A stretch of 64,000 nucleotides of DNA from contig JALWRI010000005.1 in assembly GCA_026994225.1 (NCBI GenBank), positions 1 through 64,000 of the forward strand. Direction: 5' to 3'. The position numbers and the translations under genes are program-made. The notes under the pieces were generated by a model that made no database searches, was not told the origin of the DNA, and was given only the letters and a program-made list of their open reading frames with translations. The stretch comes from Gammaproteobacteria bacterium. Its GTDB lineage: Bacteria; Pseudomonadota; Gammaproteobacteria; GRL18. Shown here piece after piece: positions 1-10,194 of the stretch. The stretch's first letter is position 1, and every line of letters starts with the position of its first letter.

Positions 1-795
1 ATATTGTCTCCACAAAGTGTATTCTTTAGATTTGGGAAATTTATTTTGTAAAAGTAATTTATAACTCGATAATTTTTCTGATTGGTCAAAATAATCAGCT
101 AATTGAATCGCTATCCAGACACTTTCTGAAGTATGATATGCTACTTTTTCAAACCGTTCTAAATATGTTTTAGCTAACTCATACTGTTTATTTTGGTAAA
201 ATATTTTAAGCATTTCTAACAATGAGCGTTTTTGATTGGCATTATGTTGTAATGCCAATAAAAAATACTCTTTTGCACGCAACATATCCGGCTTTTTTAA
301 CATACATAAGCCGGCATTTTCGTACGTTTTTGCTATATGTTTATATAATGGATTTTTAATTGCCAACAAAAATTGTTCTACGGATGCATCATATTGTTCA
401 TTCTGACATAAAAAAATGCCATAATTATTATGCAAAGGAGAAGAGTAAGAACTGTATTTTAATGCTAAACGATAATGTCTATCTGCTGATTTTTTCTCAC
501 CTAAACGCCGATATAACTCTGCCATATAATGATGCGCATCCCCTAACTTGGGATTTTGCCGCAAGGATTTTCTTAACTTAACCATTGCACGTTCTAATTG
601 CCCTTGTTGCAAATACCCCGCACCAAGTTCTGCATTCCATTGTGCAGGGGTCTTAATTTCTTTTGTTGATTTCGATACTTGAATATTATTATTGACATAT
701 TCCTTGTCATTATTATCATTAATATTACTTGATTGACACCCCGCAAATAAAATAATAACGATCAATAACCCTATCTTTTGCTTAAAAAAAACCAT
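1..795 (-). CDS. pilW: Type IV pilus biogenesis lipoprotein PilW/PilF (TPR), C-terminus cut by window edge
   Basis: The minus frame is open from an ATG at 795 to the window edge (265 codons, no stop). It begins with a lipoprotein signal peptide whose lipobox is LFAGC (Cys20). A series of TPR-like helical repeats follows, with motifs such as AELGAGYLQQGQLERAM and NNYGIFLCQNEQYDASV. PilW/PilF is the outer-membrane pilotin that helps assemble the PilQ secretin of type IV pili. The call rests on the lipobox, the TPR pattern and the position directly downstream of ndk and rlmN, where pilF/pilW lies in many gammaproteobacteria. An AGGAT ribosome site precedes the ATG. The 3' end lies outside the window. 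Confidence 0.85.
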   Translation of the reverse strand, partial: MVFFKQKIGLLIVIILFAGCQSSNINDNNDKEYVNNNIQVSKSTKEIKTPAQWNAELGAGYLQQGQLERAMVKLRKSLRQNPKLGDAHHYMAELYRRLGEKKSADRHYRLALKYSSYSSPLHNNYGIFLCQNEQYDASVEQFLLAIKNPLYKHIAKTYENAGLCMLKKPDMLRAKEYFLLALQHNANQKRSLLEMLKIFYQNKQYELAKTYLERFEKVAYHTSESVWIAIQLADYFDQSEKLSSYKLLLQNKFPKSKEYTLWRQY

Positions 796-842
796 ATCCT
801 GATACTCTTGATAAACTAGAACTTACCATATTAGCATTGATA

Positions 843-1928
843 CTACATTCTCTCTATCACTAGATTCCGTTTTGTTTTATCTTTAAATTTCCCCGCAAGC
901 TGACCACATGCTGCATCAATATCCTCTCCTCGTGTTTTTCGTGTTATCGTTACAATCCCCGCTTTAATAAGCATGTCTCTAAAGGTATTAATGACTTTTT
1001 GACTAGAACAACGATAAACACTAGATGGAAATACATTAAAGGGTATTAAATTTACCTTTACAGGTAGCTTATTTAATATTTTTATTAATGCTTTTGCATC
1101 AGCAGGGCTATCATTAATTCCTTCTAACATCACATATTCAATCGTCACTTTTTTAATATGCGTATTTTCTCCTGCAAGATAATAACGACAAGCCCCCAAC
1201 AATGCTTCAATAGGATACTTTTTATTAATAGGAACTAATTCATCCCGTAAGGTATTATTTGCAGCGTGTAATGAAATGGCTAAACTCACATCACAAACTT
1301 CTCTTAAACGCTTCAAGGCAGGCACAATGCCTGAGGTACTTAAAGTAACACGACGTTTAGATAAACCATAAGCACAATCATCTAAAAAAATATCAATCGC
1401 ATTCACTACATTATCAAAATTTAAGAGCGGTTCACCCATACCCATTAAGACAATATTACTTACTATCCGATCATCTTTAGATTTTTTACCCAACATTCTA
1501 CTTGCTATCACTACTTGTGATACTATCTCAGCTACTGTTAAATTACGGTTAAATCCTTGTTGTGCCGTAGAACAAAAACGACAATCCAAAGCACATCCTA
1601 CCTGTGAAGAAATACATAATGTACCTCTATTTGCTTCCGGTATAAAAACCATTTCGATGCAATTACCATCATCTAAACGCAATAACCATTTATATGTACC
1701 ATCTGCAGAGAGATGTTCTAAAGCAATCTCCGGGTATTTAATTTCGGCTAAGGTCGTTAATTTTTCACGCAACGGTTTACTCAAATTACTCATCTTGGCA
1801 ATATTATCTGTCCCTACCTGGTATAACCACTTTAATACCTGCTGGGCTCGAAAACGTTGCTCTCCTTGAGTAATAAACCACTCTTCTAAAGCATGGCGGT
1901 GAAAATTCAGTAAATTAACTTTATTCAT
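843..1928 (-). CDS. rlmN: Dual-specificity 23S rRNA/tRNA adenine-C2 methyltransferase RlmN
   Basis: Radical SAM enzyme that methylates C2 of A2503 in 23S rRNA and A37 of some tRNAs. The iron-sulfur motif CALDCRFC (C-x3-C-x2-C) is followed by [11 protein letters not shown]. The C-terminal [17 protein letters not shown] holds the cysteine that forms the methylated-Cys intermediate. Length is normal (361 residues from the ATG at 1928). A GTG at 1964 would add 12 residues, [12 protein letters not shown], which do not look like family sequence, so the ATG is preferred although neither start has a strong ribosome site. It lies between ndk and pilW in the conserved order and is probably co-transcribed with ndk. 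Confidence 0.95.
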   Translation of the reverse strand: MNKVNLLNFHRHALEEWFITQGEQRFRAQQVLKWLYQVGTDNIAKMSNLSKPLREKLTTLAEIKYPEIALEHLSADGTYKWLLRLDDGNCIEMVFIPEANRGTLCISSQVGCALDCRFCSTAQQGFNRNLTVAEIVSQVVIASRMLGKKSKDDRIVSNIVLMGMGEPLLNFDNVVNAIDIFLDDCAYGLSKRRVTLSTSGIVPALKRLREVCDVSLAISLHAANNTLRDELVPINKKYPIEALLGACRYYLAGENTHIKKVTIEYVMLEGINDSPADAKALIKILNKLPVKVNLIPFNVFPSSVYRCSSQKVINTFRDMLIKAGIVTITRKTRGEDIDAACGQLAGKFKDKTKRNLVIERM

Positions 1929-1985
1929 GTATTTTTTCGCTGTGTAATGATCGTAATAGACCACTACACAAGTATCAAGAAAGGA

Positions 1986-2417
1986 TTATCGTGTACGGGG
2001 ACAAATTTCAAGTTCAGAGAAAAAGTAAGCAATCTCCACTTTTGCCGTTTCTGCTGCATCAGAACCATGTACTGCATTTTCATCAATAGTGCTTGCAAAA
2101 TCTGCTCGAATTGTTCCTGCTGCGGCTTCTTTTGGGTTGGTTGCGCCCATCACTTCCCTATTTTTAGCGATCGCAGCTTCTCCTTCCAAAACTTGTATCA
2201 TCACAGGCCCTGATGTCATAAATTCGACTAATTCACCAAAAAAAGGACGTTCTTTATGTACTGCATAAAAACCTTCTACCTCTTTTTGACTCAGGTGTTT
2301 CATTTTTGCAGCAACAACACATAAACCCGCTTTTTCAAAGCGACTATAAATATCACCAATATGATTTTTTCCAACTGCATCGGGTTTTATAATAGATAAC
2401 GTACGTTCTATAGCCAT
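1986..2417 (-). CDS. ndk: Nucleoside diphosphate kinase
   Basis: Transfers the gamma phosphate of ATP to NDPs through a phosphohistidine. The sequence has the N-terminal [11 protein letters not shown], the [14 protein letters not shown] segment and the catalytic-histidine motif NAVHGSDA (His117). At 143 residues it is a typical full-length bacterial Ndk. A good AGGAG ribosome site lies just upstream of the ATG. Its placement between iscX and rlmN follows the common gammaproteobacterial order. A 152-base gap separates it from iscX, so it probably has its own promoter. Confidence 0.97.
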   Translation of the reverse strand: MAIERTLSIIKPDAVGKNHIGDIYSRFEKAGLCVVAAKMKHLSQKEVEGFYAVHKERPFFGELVEFMTSGPVMIQVLEGEAAIAKNREVMGATNPKEAAAGTIRADFASTIDENAVHGSDAAETAKVEIAYFFSELEICPRTR

Positions 2418-2510
2418 AACATCTCCTAAATGACTGTTATTAATTAGCTAAAAATAGGAAATCTGCCTCATAGAAGTCATATAAGAACAGAATTAACAAA
2501 ATCGCTCGCT

Positions 2511-2516
2511 ATTATA
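2511..2516 (-). promoter_or_regulatory. Possible -10 box for ndk-rlmN-pilW
   Basis: On the minus strand the iscX-ndk gap contains a perfect TATAAT about 95 bases before the ndk ATG. The -35 region 17 bases upstream is poor, so this is a weak promoter call. Nothing else was recognised in the 152-base gap. Confidence 0.3.
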
Positions 2517-2569
2517 CTTGGGTTTCATCCAGGATAGAAGTAATGATGCAGGAAACTGAATATAATACG

Positions 2570-2764
2570 CTATTCTCTTTCTTCTATCCAAGCACTTTGA
2601 ATAGCTTCTAAAATACGTTCACCACAATGTTGCGGATCATCATCAAACTCATCTAAAGCCATAATCCATTCCATTAAATCGGTAAAACGTACTTGAGTGG
2701 GGTCTGTATCTGGGTATTTTTCATCCAAACTTATTGCTATTTCCAAACTATCTGTCCACTTCAT
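2570..2764 (-). CDS. iscX: Fe-S assembly adaptor IscX
   Basis: A 64-residue acidic protein with the family pattern MKWTDSLEIAISL, YPDTDPTQVRFTDL and a DEFDDDP turn, ending in AIQSAWIEERE. IscX binds IscS and iron and modulates cluster assembly. It is the last gene of the isc operon, 12 bases after fdx, as in E. coli. Length and sequence are typical. Confidence 0.95.
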   Translation of the reverse strand: MKWTDSLEIAISLDEKYPDTDPTQVRFTDLMEWIMALDEFDDDPQHCGERILEAIQSAWIEERE

Positions 2765-2776
2765 TTGTTTTACCTC

Positions 2777-3115
2777 TTAATGGTTTTCTGACACCATGTT
2801 AATGGTATACTTAGGTATTTCAACAACTAAATCCTCATCTTTTACAATTGCCTGGCAACTTAATCTTGACTCTGGTTCTAAACCCCAGGCTTTATCTAGC
2901 AGATCGTCTTCTACTTCATCCGATTCTTCTAATGAATCAAAACCTTCTCGAATAATCACATGACAGGTAGTACATGCACATGATTTCTCACACGCATGTT
3001 CAATATCAATATCATTTGCTAATGCTGCATCACAAATACTAACACCTGATTCAACGTCAATCACTGCACCATCTGGGCATATTTCTTCATGGGGTAAAAA
3101 TATAATTTGTGGCAT
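2777..3115 (-). CDS. fdx: ISC-type [2Fe-2S] ferredoxin Fdx
   Basis: An adrenodoxin-type ferredoxin that supplies electrons for cluster assembly on IscU. Cluster ligands are at Cys42, Cys48, Cys51 and Cys87, the same numbers as E. coli Fdx, within ACEKSCACTTC and SRLSCQAI. Length is 112 residues. It follows hscA by 23 bases and precedes iscX by 12, so it belongs to the isc operon. Confidence 0.97.
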   Translation of the reverse strand: MPQIIFLPHEEICPDGAVIDVESGVSICDAALANDIDIEHACEKSCACTTCHVIIREGFDSLEESDEVEDDLLDKAWGLEPESRLSCQAIVKDEDLVVEIPKYTINMVSENH

Positions 3116-3138
3116 GGCTTTTTTCCATTCTTTTGTTG

Positions 3139-5001
3139 TTATTCAAAGTCGATAACACTATGACCCGACAGGGCTTGATTGATGCTTTTGTCCATTCTAC
3201 GTTGTGCAAAAACCTGCGTAGCATGATCTAATTTTTCAATATGATATTTTATTGGTTCTGCTTCATTATCATTTTTCACTGCAAGTAATTCAATTAATAC
3301 TCTACTAATCTCTTCTTTTTCCTTCGCTGACAATAAATTACCATCTTCTTCTAATGCCATTTCAAGGGCTTCAATCACCCGATCGGCTTCTACTTGTTGC
3401 TCTCGTAATTTACGCGCAATAATATCATCTTGGGCATGTTCCATAGAATCACGTAACATCGTTTCTATTTCATTATCACTGAGTCCATAAGAAGGTTTTA
3501 CTTGAATACAGCTTGATATACCTGTCGTATTTTCTTGTGCAGAAACAGATAATAAACCATCAGTATCTACTTCAAACGTTACCCGTATACGAGCAGCACC
3601 CGCTGTCATAGGTGGAATACCTCGTAATTCAAAACGGGCTAAAGAGCGACAATCTAGCACTAATTCTCTTTCTCCTTGCATCACATGTACTGCAAGAGCA
3701 GTTTGCCCATCTTTAAAAGTAGTAAAATCCTGTGCTTTTGCTACAGGTATGGTGGTATTACGGGGAATAATTTTTTCTACTAACCCCCCCATTGTTTCTA
3801 AACCTAATGATAAGGGAATTACATCAAGCAACAACATCCCATCAGATTGATTACCTATTAATACATCTGCTTGTTGCGCTGCACCTATCGCAACAACTTT
3901 ATCTGGATCAATATCAACTAAAGGTTGGGTATTAAAAAAATCAGCAATTTTTTCACGTACCAGCGGAACACGTGTCGATCCGCCCACCATAACGATATTA
4001 TCCACATCATCAACTTTTAGCTTGGCATCACGTAATGCACGACGACAGGCTAATAAGGTTTTATCTACCAAGGGGGAAATTAAAGTATTAAATATCTCTT
4101 TTGTTAAACAGATACTCATCTCTTTATCATCCAGTGCAAACGTAATTTCTGTGCTATCTTTATTGCTTAATGCTTGTTTAGCCTGACAGGCTAAATTCAT
4201 AATTTGACGTTGGATACCCGCATCTTGTGTCTCTATTTGTAATTGTTCAATTAACCACATTGCAATGGTTTGATCAAAATCATCCCCCCCTAAAGCAGTA
4301 TTACCTGCTGTAGACATCACTTCAAAAATACCTTTATGTAAATGCAAGATAGATACATCAAAAGTGCCACCACCTAAGTCATAAATGACTTGTATGCCCT
4401 CATCACCTGTATCTAATCCATACGCTAGTGCTGCAGCAGTGGGTTCATTAAGCAAGCGTAATACCTTTAAACCTGCTAGAGCCGCTGCATCTTTTGTTGC
4501 CTGACGTTGCGCATCATCAAAATAAGCAGGAACAGTTATCACTGCACCGGAAATATCACCTCCTAAGGTCGATTCTGCTCGCTGTTTTAATACTTTTAAA
4601 ATTTCGGAAGAAATTTCAATAGCAGTTTTATCTCCTGTTACAGTGATAAAACGTGGAACATTAGAGTTTTCCTTTTCATATAACTTATATGAAATATACT
4701 CTGAATTATTATTGATTTCTTCTAAACTGCGTCCCATATAACGTTTCACAGACACTATTGTATTAAGAGGATCAATACTGGCAGATTGCTTGGCTTCTTG
4801 CCCAACGATACATTGCTCTTGCGTATAGCGTACCACAGAAGGTAATAAATGCTGTCCATGCATATCTGCCAAGGTTTCGGCTTTGCCACTACGAACACTT
4901 GCCACTAATGAATTGGTTGTCCCCAGATCAATACCAATTGCCAAACGATGCTGATGTGGCACGCTTGACATTCCAGGTTCACTAATTTGTAATAATGCCA
5001 T
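3139..5001 (-). CDS. hscA: Fe-S assembly Hsp70 chaperone HscA
   Basis: A specialised DnaK-family ATPase that, with HscB, releases clusters from IscU. The nucleotide-binding domain has [16 protein letters not shown] near residue 22, [30 protein letters not shown] and [13 protein letters not shown]. The substrate domain and the lid occupy roughly residues 390-620. At 620 residues it has the usual length, and it lacks the acidic EEVD-like tail of DnaK. It lies after hscB with an unusually roomy 103-base gap that contains no recognised gene. Confidence 0.97.
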   Translation of the reverse strand: MALLQISEPGMSSVPHQHRLAIGIDLGTTNSLVASVRSGKAETLADMHGQHLLPSVVRYTQEQCIVGQEAKQSASIDPLNTIVSVKRYMGRSLEEINNNSEYISYKLYEKENSNVPRFITVTGDKTAIEISSEILKVLKQRAESTLGGDISGAVITVPAYFDDAQRQATKDAAALAGLKVLRLLNEPTAAALAYGLDTGDEGIQVIYDLGGGTFDVSILHLHKGIFEVMSTAGNTALGGDDFDQTIAMWLIEQLQIETQDAGIQRQIMNLACQAKQALSNKDSTEITFALDDKEMSICLTKEIFNTLISPLVDKTLLACRRALRDAKLKVDDVDNIVMVGGSTRVPLVREKIADFFNTQPLVDIDPDKVVAIGAAQQADVLIGNQSDGMLLLDVIPLSLGLETMGGLVEKIIPRNTTIPVAKAQDFTTFKDGQTALAVHVMQGERELVLDCRSLARFELRGIPPMTAGAARIRVTFEVDTDGLLSVSAQENTTGISSCIQVKPSYGLSDNEIETMLRDSMEHAQDDIIARKLREQQVEADRVIEALEMALEEDGNLLSAKEKEEISRVLIELLAVKNDNEAEPIKYHIEKLDHATQVFAQRRMDKSINQALSGHSVIDFE

Positions 5002-5104
5002 GAATACATCCCATTGCTGCTACTTATTGATTTTACGCTCATCAAGACTGATTTGAATTACGACTTTTGACTATCAGGGGAGAATATTGGAGGATATTAT
5101 CGAA

Positions 5105-5638
5105 TTAGATAATACCTAATAATTCATCTTCCAGGGCTTGGCACTCTTCATCCAGCCGTTGTAAGAAACGTAACTTGTCAGAGTCATCTGCTGCTTTTTG
5201 TAAACTCTCTACACTGTGTTCAGTAAATAATTGTTCCAGGCCTTGCATTAAATATTGCATCCGCTCACGTACCTGTGTTTGCAAATCTTGTAATACAGGT
5301 AAAGGGTCTTCAGCACAGCGAGCGGCATCTAATGCCTCCCGTAACTCCATTTGCTCCATTAAAAATTGTGTATCCTGGTGCGTACGCTCGCCTTCTCTTA
5401 CTACTCCATAATACGATAATAAATAATAAGCTCGCTTTACCGGATCGGATAAGGTTTGATACGCATCATTAATTTGCGTCGCTTTTTGCATTGCCATACG
5501 CCGTTGCGCTTCTGATGTATGAGAAAAATGATCAGGATGAACGACCTTTTGCAATTCTCGAAACAACTGTTTTAACTGTTGCATCTCGATGGCATAACCC
5601 ACCTGCAAATTAAATAACTGAAAATAATCTTTATCCAT
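5105..5638 (-). CDS. hscB: Fe-S assembly J-domain co-chaperone HscB
   Basis: A J-domain protein that delivers IscU to HscA and stimulates its ATPase. The N-terminal J domain has MDKDYFQLFNL and the HPD motif at residues 34-36 (VVHPDHF). The C-terminal half is the acidic three-helix IscU-binding domain. Length is 177 residues, near the E. coli protein. It starts 9 bases after iscA in the isc operon. Confidence 0.96.
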   Translation of the reverse strand: MDKDYFQLFNLQVGYAIEMQQLKQLFRELQKVVHPDHFSHTSEAQRRMAMQKATQINDAYQTLSDPVKRAYYLLSYYGVVREGERTHQDTQFLMEQMELREALDAARCAEDPLPVLQDLQTQVRERMQYLMQGLEQLFTEHSVESLQKAADDSDKLRFLQRLDEECQALEDELLGII

Positions 5639-5647
5639 AGATTTGTC

Positions 5648-5971
5648 TTACACCGTAAAACTTTCACCACATCCACAACTGTCTTTTACATTGGGATTAT
5701 TAAATTTAAAGCCTTCATTCAAACCTTCTTTAGTAAAGTCTACTTCTGTACCATCTAAATAAAATAAACTTTTTGGATCAATAATTAACTTTATACCATG
5801 TGTTTCAAATACTTTATCATCTTTTTCTATGACATCAGCAAATTCTATCACATACGCCATACCTGAGCAGCCACTTGTTTTTACACCTAACCGTAATCCT
5901 TCACCTTTACCTCGATGACTCAAGAAACTTTGTACCCGAGATGCAGCATTTTCTGTTAATGTAATACTCAT
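5648..5971 (-). CDS. iscA: A-type Fe-S carrier IscA
   Basis: An A-type carrier that moves clusters from IscU to apo-targets. The three ligand cysteines are at Cys35 ([10 protein letters not shown]), Cys99 and Cys101 ([11 protein letters not shown]), identical in spacing to E. coli IscA. Length is 107 residues. It sits between iscU and hscB in the operon. Confidence 0.96.
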   Translation of the reverse strand: MSITLTENAASRVQSFLSHRGKGEGLRLGVKTSGCSGMAYVIEFADVIEKDDKVFETHGIKLIIDPKSLFYLDGTEVDFTKEGLNEGFKFNNPNVKDSCGCGESFTV

Positions 5972-6025
5972 AACCTCTACCTCACAATATATGACGTTTT
6001 GATTTAATCTGCCTATAAAGACGCA

Positions 6026-6409
6026 TTATTTATCTTGCTTATTTTTGTAATCTGAAATAGCTGCTTTGATAGCATCTTCCGCTAATACTGAACAATGAAT
6101 TTTAACCGGAGGTAAGGCTAACTCTTCAGCAATTTCAGTATTTTTTATTTCACCCGCTTCATCTAAAGATTTTCCTTTTACCCATTCTGTCAGTAAGGAA
6201 CTAGAAGCGATAGCAGAACCACAACCATAGGTTTTAAACTTTGCATCTTCGATAATACCTGTATCACTGACCTTAATTTGTAAACGCATGACATCCCCAC
6301 ATGCTGGTGCGCCTACCATACCTGTACCAATATGCTCATCTTCTGCATCTAATACACCTACATTACGTGGATTTTCATAATGATCCATTACTTTTTCACT
6401 GTACGCCAT
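6026..6409 (-). CDS. iscU: Fe-S cluster scaffold IscU
   Basis: The scaffold on which [2Fe-2S] clusters are built. The conserved ligands are Cys37 and Asp39 (GAPACGDVM), Cys63 (YGCGSAIASS) and Cys106 (VKIHCSVLA). The LPPVK motif recognised by HscA is present at about residues 99-103. Length is 127 residues. It lies between iscS and iscA. Confidence 0.98.
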   Translation of the reverse strand: MAYSEKVMDHYENPRNVGVLDAEDEHIGTGMVGAPACGDVMRLQIKVSDTGIIEDAKFKTYGCGSAIASSSLLTEWVKGKSLDEAGEIKNTEIAEELALPPVKIHCSVLAEDAIKAAISDYKNKQDK

Positions 6410-6471
6410 AATTACTAACCTTTAATTTTAAGCCAAAAAATAAATAGAGAATACAGAGTAATACTCACTAA

Positions 6472-7686
6472 TTAGTGGGCACTCCATTTGATAGTAGAAA
6501 GATCTATTCCTTCTTTATACATATCCCACAGTGGAGATAGTTCTCTTAATTTACCAATCTTTTTATGTAATAATTCAATACTATAGTCAATATCTTCTTC
6601 AGTAGTAAAACGTCCTATTGTAAAGCGGATAGAGCTATGTGCAAGTTCATCATTACGCCCTAACGCCCGTAACACATAAGAAGGTTCTAAACTTGCCGAG
6701 GTACACGCTGAACCCGATGATACGGCTAAATCACTAATAGCCATAATTAACGATTCCCCTTCTACATAATTAAAACTGATATTTAAATTATGTGGTACTC
6801 GTTGTTCTAAATCACCATTGATATAAATTTCTTCCATATCTTGTAAACCGTTTAACAACCGTTCACGTAAACGATGAATATGAGCATTATCATCTGCCAT
6901 CTCTTCTTTTGCTATACGAAATGCTTCTCCCATACCCACAATTTGGTGGGTTGCTAACGTCCCAGAACGCATCCCCCGTTCATGTCCTCCTCCATGCATT
7001 TGCGCTTCCAAGCGAATACGAGGTTTACGACGTACATATAATGCTCCAATCCCTTTTGGCCCATAAATCTTATGTGCTGAAAAAGACATTAAATCTACTT
7101 TTAACGCATTTAAATCAATCGGGACTTTACCTGCACTTTGGGCTGCATCAACATGAAAGACAATTTTATTTTCACGACAAATATCCCCTAAGCTAGCAAT
7201 ATCCTGAATCACCCCTATTTCATTATTAACATGCATAATCGAGACAACAATCGTATCTTCCCGGATCGCATCTTTAAACTTTTGTATATCAATCAAACCA
7301 TTTTCTTCCGGACTTAAATAGCTTACTTCAAAGCCTTCTCGTTCTAACTGCCGACAAGTATCTAAAACGGCTTTATGCTCTGTTTTGCAGGTAATAATAT
7401 GTTTGCCACGTTTTTTATAAAATTGTGCCGCACCTTTTATCGCTAAATTATCCGACTCAGTTGCCCCTGATGTCCAAATAATTTCTTTAGGATTTGCATT
7501 GACTAAATCCGCTACCTGTTTTCTTGCATTTTCGACTAATTGTTCAGCATCCCAACCAAAACTATGTGAACGTGAGGCAGGATTACCAAACGTGCCATCC
7601 ATAGTAAGGCAAGCACAAATCCGCTCTGCCACCCGTTTATCGACAGGTGTTGTTGCTGAATAATCAAGGTAAATCGGTTTTGTCAT
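6472..7686 (-). CDS. iscS: Cysteine desulfurase IscS
   Basis: A PLP enzyme that takes sulfur from cysteine for clusters, thiolated tRNA and other cofactors. PLP lysine is Lys206 in [12 protein letters not shown]. The sulfur-carrying Cys328 is in [10 protein letters not shown], on the long loop of class I desulfurases. The 404-residue length and both numbers match E. coli IscS. A CTGGAG ribosome site precedes the ATG. It is the second gene of the isc operon, 109 bases after iscR. Confidence 0.98.
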   Translation of the reverse strand: MTKPIYLDYSATTPVDKRVAERICACLTMDGTFGNPASRSHSFGWDAEQLVENARKQVADLVNANPKEIIWTSGATESDNLAIKGAAQFYKKRGKHIITCKTEHKAVLDTCRQLEREGFEVSYLSPEENGLIDIQKFKDAIREDTIVVSIMHVNNEIGVIQDIASLGDICRENKIVFHVDAAQSAGKVPIDLNALKVDLMSFSAHKIYGPKGIGALYVRRKPRIRLEAQMHGGGHERGMRSGTLATHQIVGMGEAFRIAKEEMADDNAHIHRLRERLLNGLQDMEEIYINGDLEQRVPHNLNISFNYVEGESLIMAISDLAVSSGSACTSASLEPSYVLRALGRNDELAHSSIRFTIGRFTTEEDIDYSIELLHKKIGKLRELSPLWDMYKEGIDLSTIKWSAH

Positions 7687-7795
7687 GTAACACTCCAGAT
7701 ATATGCAAAATAATTATTTTGCTAAACTACTTCTATTTTTTGCCTATTGTGCATCTATACGGCTTTATTAAAACAGTAATTGTTGATAACAATGG

Positions 7796-8302
7796 CTATA
7801 CAATAACTTGACTTTGATTTAAGTTAGGAATGAAATCCACTTTTTCATCTACAGTTTGCCCTTTTTGTCGTGCATCCTGACGAGCAGATACTTCTTGTAC
7901 CTTGCGTTTTTCTAACAAATCACCCAACGAGATACTATCTAAAAAAGAATAAATCTGAGCGCTGAGATCACACCATAACTCATGGGTTAAACACTCTCCT
8001 CCATCACTGCAATCTCCTTTCCCACCACAACGAGTGGCATCGACTTTTTCATCTACGGCACTAATAACCTCCGAAACATAAATATCACATGCTTCTCGGC
8101 TCAAACGATACCCCCCACCAGGCCCTCTTGCACTATCAACCAAACCATTTCTACGTAATTTTGAAAACAACTGTTCTAAATAAGAAAGGGATATTTCTTG
8201 CCGATGAGAAATATCTGCCAAGGTAATTGAGCCATTTTCATAATGTAACGCTAAATCCAACATTGCTGTTACTGCATAACGACCTTTTGTTGTTAACCGC
8301 AT
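7796..8302 (-). CDS. iscR: Rrf2-family Fe-S regulator IscR
   Basis: A [2Fe-2S] transcription factor that represses its own isc operon when cluster supply is adequate. The winged-helix domain begins [19 protein letters not shown]. Cluster ligands Cys92, Cys98, Cys104 and His107 are in [18 protein letters not shown] and match E. coli numbering. Length is 168 residues. A promoter resembling a type 1 IscR-regulated promoter lies about 100 bases upstream. Confidence 0.97.
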   Translation of the reverse strand: MRLTTKGRYAVTAMLDLALHYENGSITLADISHRQEISLSYLEQLFSKLRRNGLVDSARGPGGGYRLSREACDIYVSEVISAVDEKVDATRCGGKGDCSDGGECLTHELWCDLSAQIYSFLDSISLGDLLEKRKVQEVSARQDARQKGQTVDEKVDFIPNLNQSQVIV

Positions 8303-8410
8303 TAGCTACTATCCTTTTAATTTGACTTCAATGACAGTACAAAAACTATAATAAAGGCTCGTTCATCCTTTATTTATTATTTATCGCTTTGTATAATCAG
8401 GGATGCATCA

Positions 8411-8438
8411 AGTATACAAAACCTAGTAAAATAGTCAA
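8411..8438 (-). promoter_or_regulatory. isc operon promoter with probable IscR type 1 site
   Basis: Read on the minus strand there is TTGACT (8433-8438), a 16-base spacer, then TATACT (8411-8416). The -35 and spacer read TTGACTATTTTACTAGG, close to the E. coli iscR promoter and to the type 1 IscR consensus with its GACT and AGTC-like halves. It lies between the cysE stop and the iscR start, leaving a leader of about 100 bases. Confidence 0.7.
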
Positions 8439-8459
8439 TTATTTTTTACGCATATCAAA

Positions 8460-9212
8460 TTATTCAGAAGATTGAATTTCACACTCTCCTAATTCAGGTA
8501 AATCGGTATCTTTAAAGTCATGATCAATATGTTGTAATGCCTTTGACATTTTCTCCATCTTGACATCCATAGCATGGATATGATCGAGCATACAATTAAT
8601 TGCGTGGGCAGTGGGATCGGGCATATCTTTTGATGCACCATACGCATCAAAACCCATTTTTTTAGCAATTTTTTGCCGATGATCCAGTTTTTTCGATACA
8701 TTTTTATTTACAATACGCCCTGGAATACCAACCACGGTTGAATTTTCTGGAGCATCTTTTACTACTACTGCATTAGAGCCTATTCTGACTCCTTTTTGTA
8801 ACACAATAGGCCCTAATACTTTTGCGCCTGCCCCAATTACCACATCATTACCCAATGTCGGATGACGCTTCCCTTTTTGCCAACTCGTACCTCCTAAAGT
8901 AACACCATGATATAAAGTACAATCATCGCCAACTTCTGCTGTTTCTCCAATAACAACCCCCATACCATGATCAATAAAGAAACGCCGCCCTAATGTCGCA
9001 CCAGGGTGTATTTCAATGCCTGTCAACCAACGGGAAAAAAAGGCAATTAATTTAGCTAACCACCGTAATTTTTTATTCCATAGATAATGACTCATTCTAT
9101 GTAATAAAAGAGCATGTAAACCTGGATAAGTTGTTAATACTTCAAAACGATTACGTGCTGCGGGATCTCTATCAAATACACAATCTATATCTTCTTTTAG
9201 TCGTTCAAACAT
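8460..9212 (-). CDS. cysE: Serine O-acetyltransferase CysE
   Basis: Makes O-acetylserine from serine and acetyl-CoA, the first step of cysteine synthesis. The N-terminal helical domain is followed by a left-handed beta-helix with hexapeptide repeats and the motifs [19 protein letters not shown] and [16 protein letters not shown]. This is the shorter SAT form (250 residues) also linked to isc loci in Pseudomonas and Azotobacter. Placement just before iscR ties cysteine supply to IscS demand. Confidence 0.94.
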   Translation of the reverse strand: MFERLKEDIDCVFDRDPAARNRFEVLTTYPGLHALLLHRMSHYLWNKKLRWLAKLIAFFSRWLTGIEIHPGATLGRRFFIDHGMGVVIGETAEVGDDCTLYHGVTLGGTSWQKGKRHPTLGNDVVIGAGAKVLGPIVLQKGVRIGSNAVVVKDAPENSTVVGIPGRIVNKNVSKKLDHRQKIAKKMGFDAYGASKDMPDPTAHAINCMLDHIHAMDVKMEKMSKALQHIDHDFKDTDLPELGECEIQSSE

Positions 9213-9341
9213 GTCCAGCTCTCAAATGTAGTGCTATCACATTCCGTTGTCGTAATAATAACAACACAGTAATATCTTTACCGATGAGTATTATAATGAT
9301 CTAATTCACTGGCGGCAATGTGGGAAAAAATATTTGCTCTG

Positions 9342-10070
9342 TTACTGTTTTTCTATCGCTGTCAATATACCTCGTAAAATATTCACTTCATTTTGTTCTA
9401 AATGTATACGATTAAATAAACGCCGTAAACGGCGTATAAGTTGTGGGGAACGTTCTGGATATAAAAATTGTATTTTTATTAATACCTGTTCTAAATGTTG
9501 ATAAAAACGTTCTATATCTTCTCCTGATGCAAGCACTTCCTTATTTTCTCGCTTAACTTGTTCTGCCATATCTTGTGCTTGTAAATATACTTGCATAATT
9601 TCATAGCTCATAATTTGTATGGCTGATGCAATATTCAGCGAGCGGTATGCAGGATTAGCCGGAATTTCCACTAAATAATGACAATATCCTAATTCTTCAT
9701 TGGTCAACCCAGTGCGTTCACGTCCAAATAACAAAGAAACTGTGCCATTTTGTGCTTCAGTATATAATTTTTTTGCACACGCTTGAGGGGTTAAACAAGG
9801 GATCGATAAACGCCTATTTCTAGCACTGGTCGCAATCACTAAATGCGACGCATGTAAAGCACTTGGCAAATCGGCATAAACGTTTGCAGTAGCTAACACA
9901 TCATCTGCCCCCGATGCCATCGCTGTAGCATTAGCATGAGGATAGCAAACAGGATCGACCAATGATAAAGTGTGTAAATACATATTTTTCATTACTCTTG
10001 CTGCCGCACCAATATTTCCAGGGTGTGAGGTATTTACCATAACTATTTGAATATTATCTATATTATTCAC
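9342..10070 (-). CDS. trmJ: tRNA (cytidine/uridine-2'-O-)-methyltransferase TrmJ
   Basis: A SPOUT-family enzyme that 2'-O-methylates residue 32 of tRNAs. Recognisable motifs are IVMVNTSHPGNIGAAARVMKN at the N-terminus, LLFGRERTGLTNEEL, and the knot strand IPANPAYRSLNIASAIQIMSYE. The longest frame starts at 10106. The GTG at 10070 puts the N-terminus close to the family start, has AGGA a few bases upstream and gives 242 residues, so it is preferred. The gene is divergent from suhB and precedes cysE, as in Pseudomonas. Confidence 0.92.
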   Translation of the reverse strand: MNNIDNIQIVMVNTSHPGNIGAAARVMKNMYLHTLSLVDPVCYPHANATAMASGADDVLATANVYADLPSALHASHLVIATSARNRRLSIPCLTPQACAKKLYTEAQNGTVSLLFGRERTGLTNEELGYCHYLVEIPANPAYRSLNIASAIQIMSYEIMQVYLQAQDMAEQVKRENKEVLASGEDIERFYQHLEQVLIKIQFLYPERSPQLIRRLRRLFNRIHLEQNEVNILRGILTAIEKQ

Positions 10071-10194
10071 TCTATCCTGATCCTCGATAGCGATAGACAA
10101 AAGCACTATTTGTTATTCTTTCACACAATGTTATCCTATCCAGTTATATATTAATATTTTTAATTCTTGTTTTGACTATTTTTGGAGCGTTTCT

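Noticed and set aside
360-581. 73-codon plus-strand ORF at the left end
   Set aside because: It is antisense to the TPR repeats of pilW, which give a far better protein.
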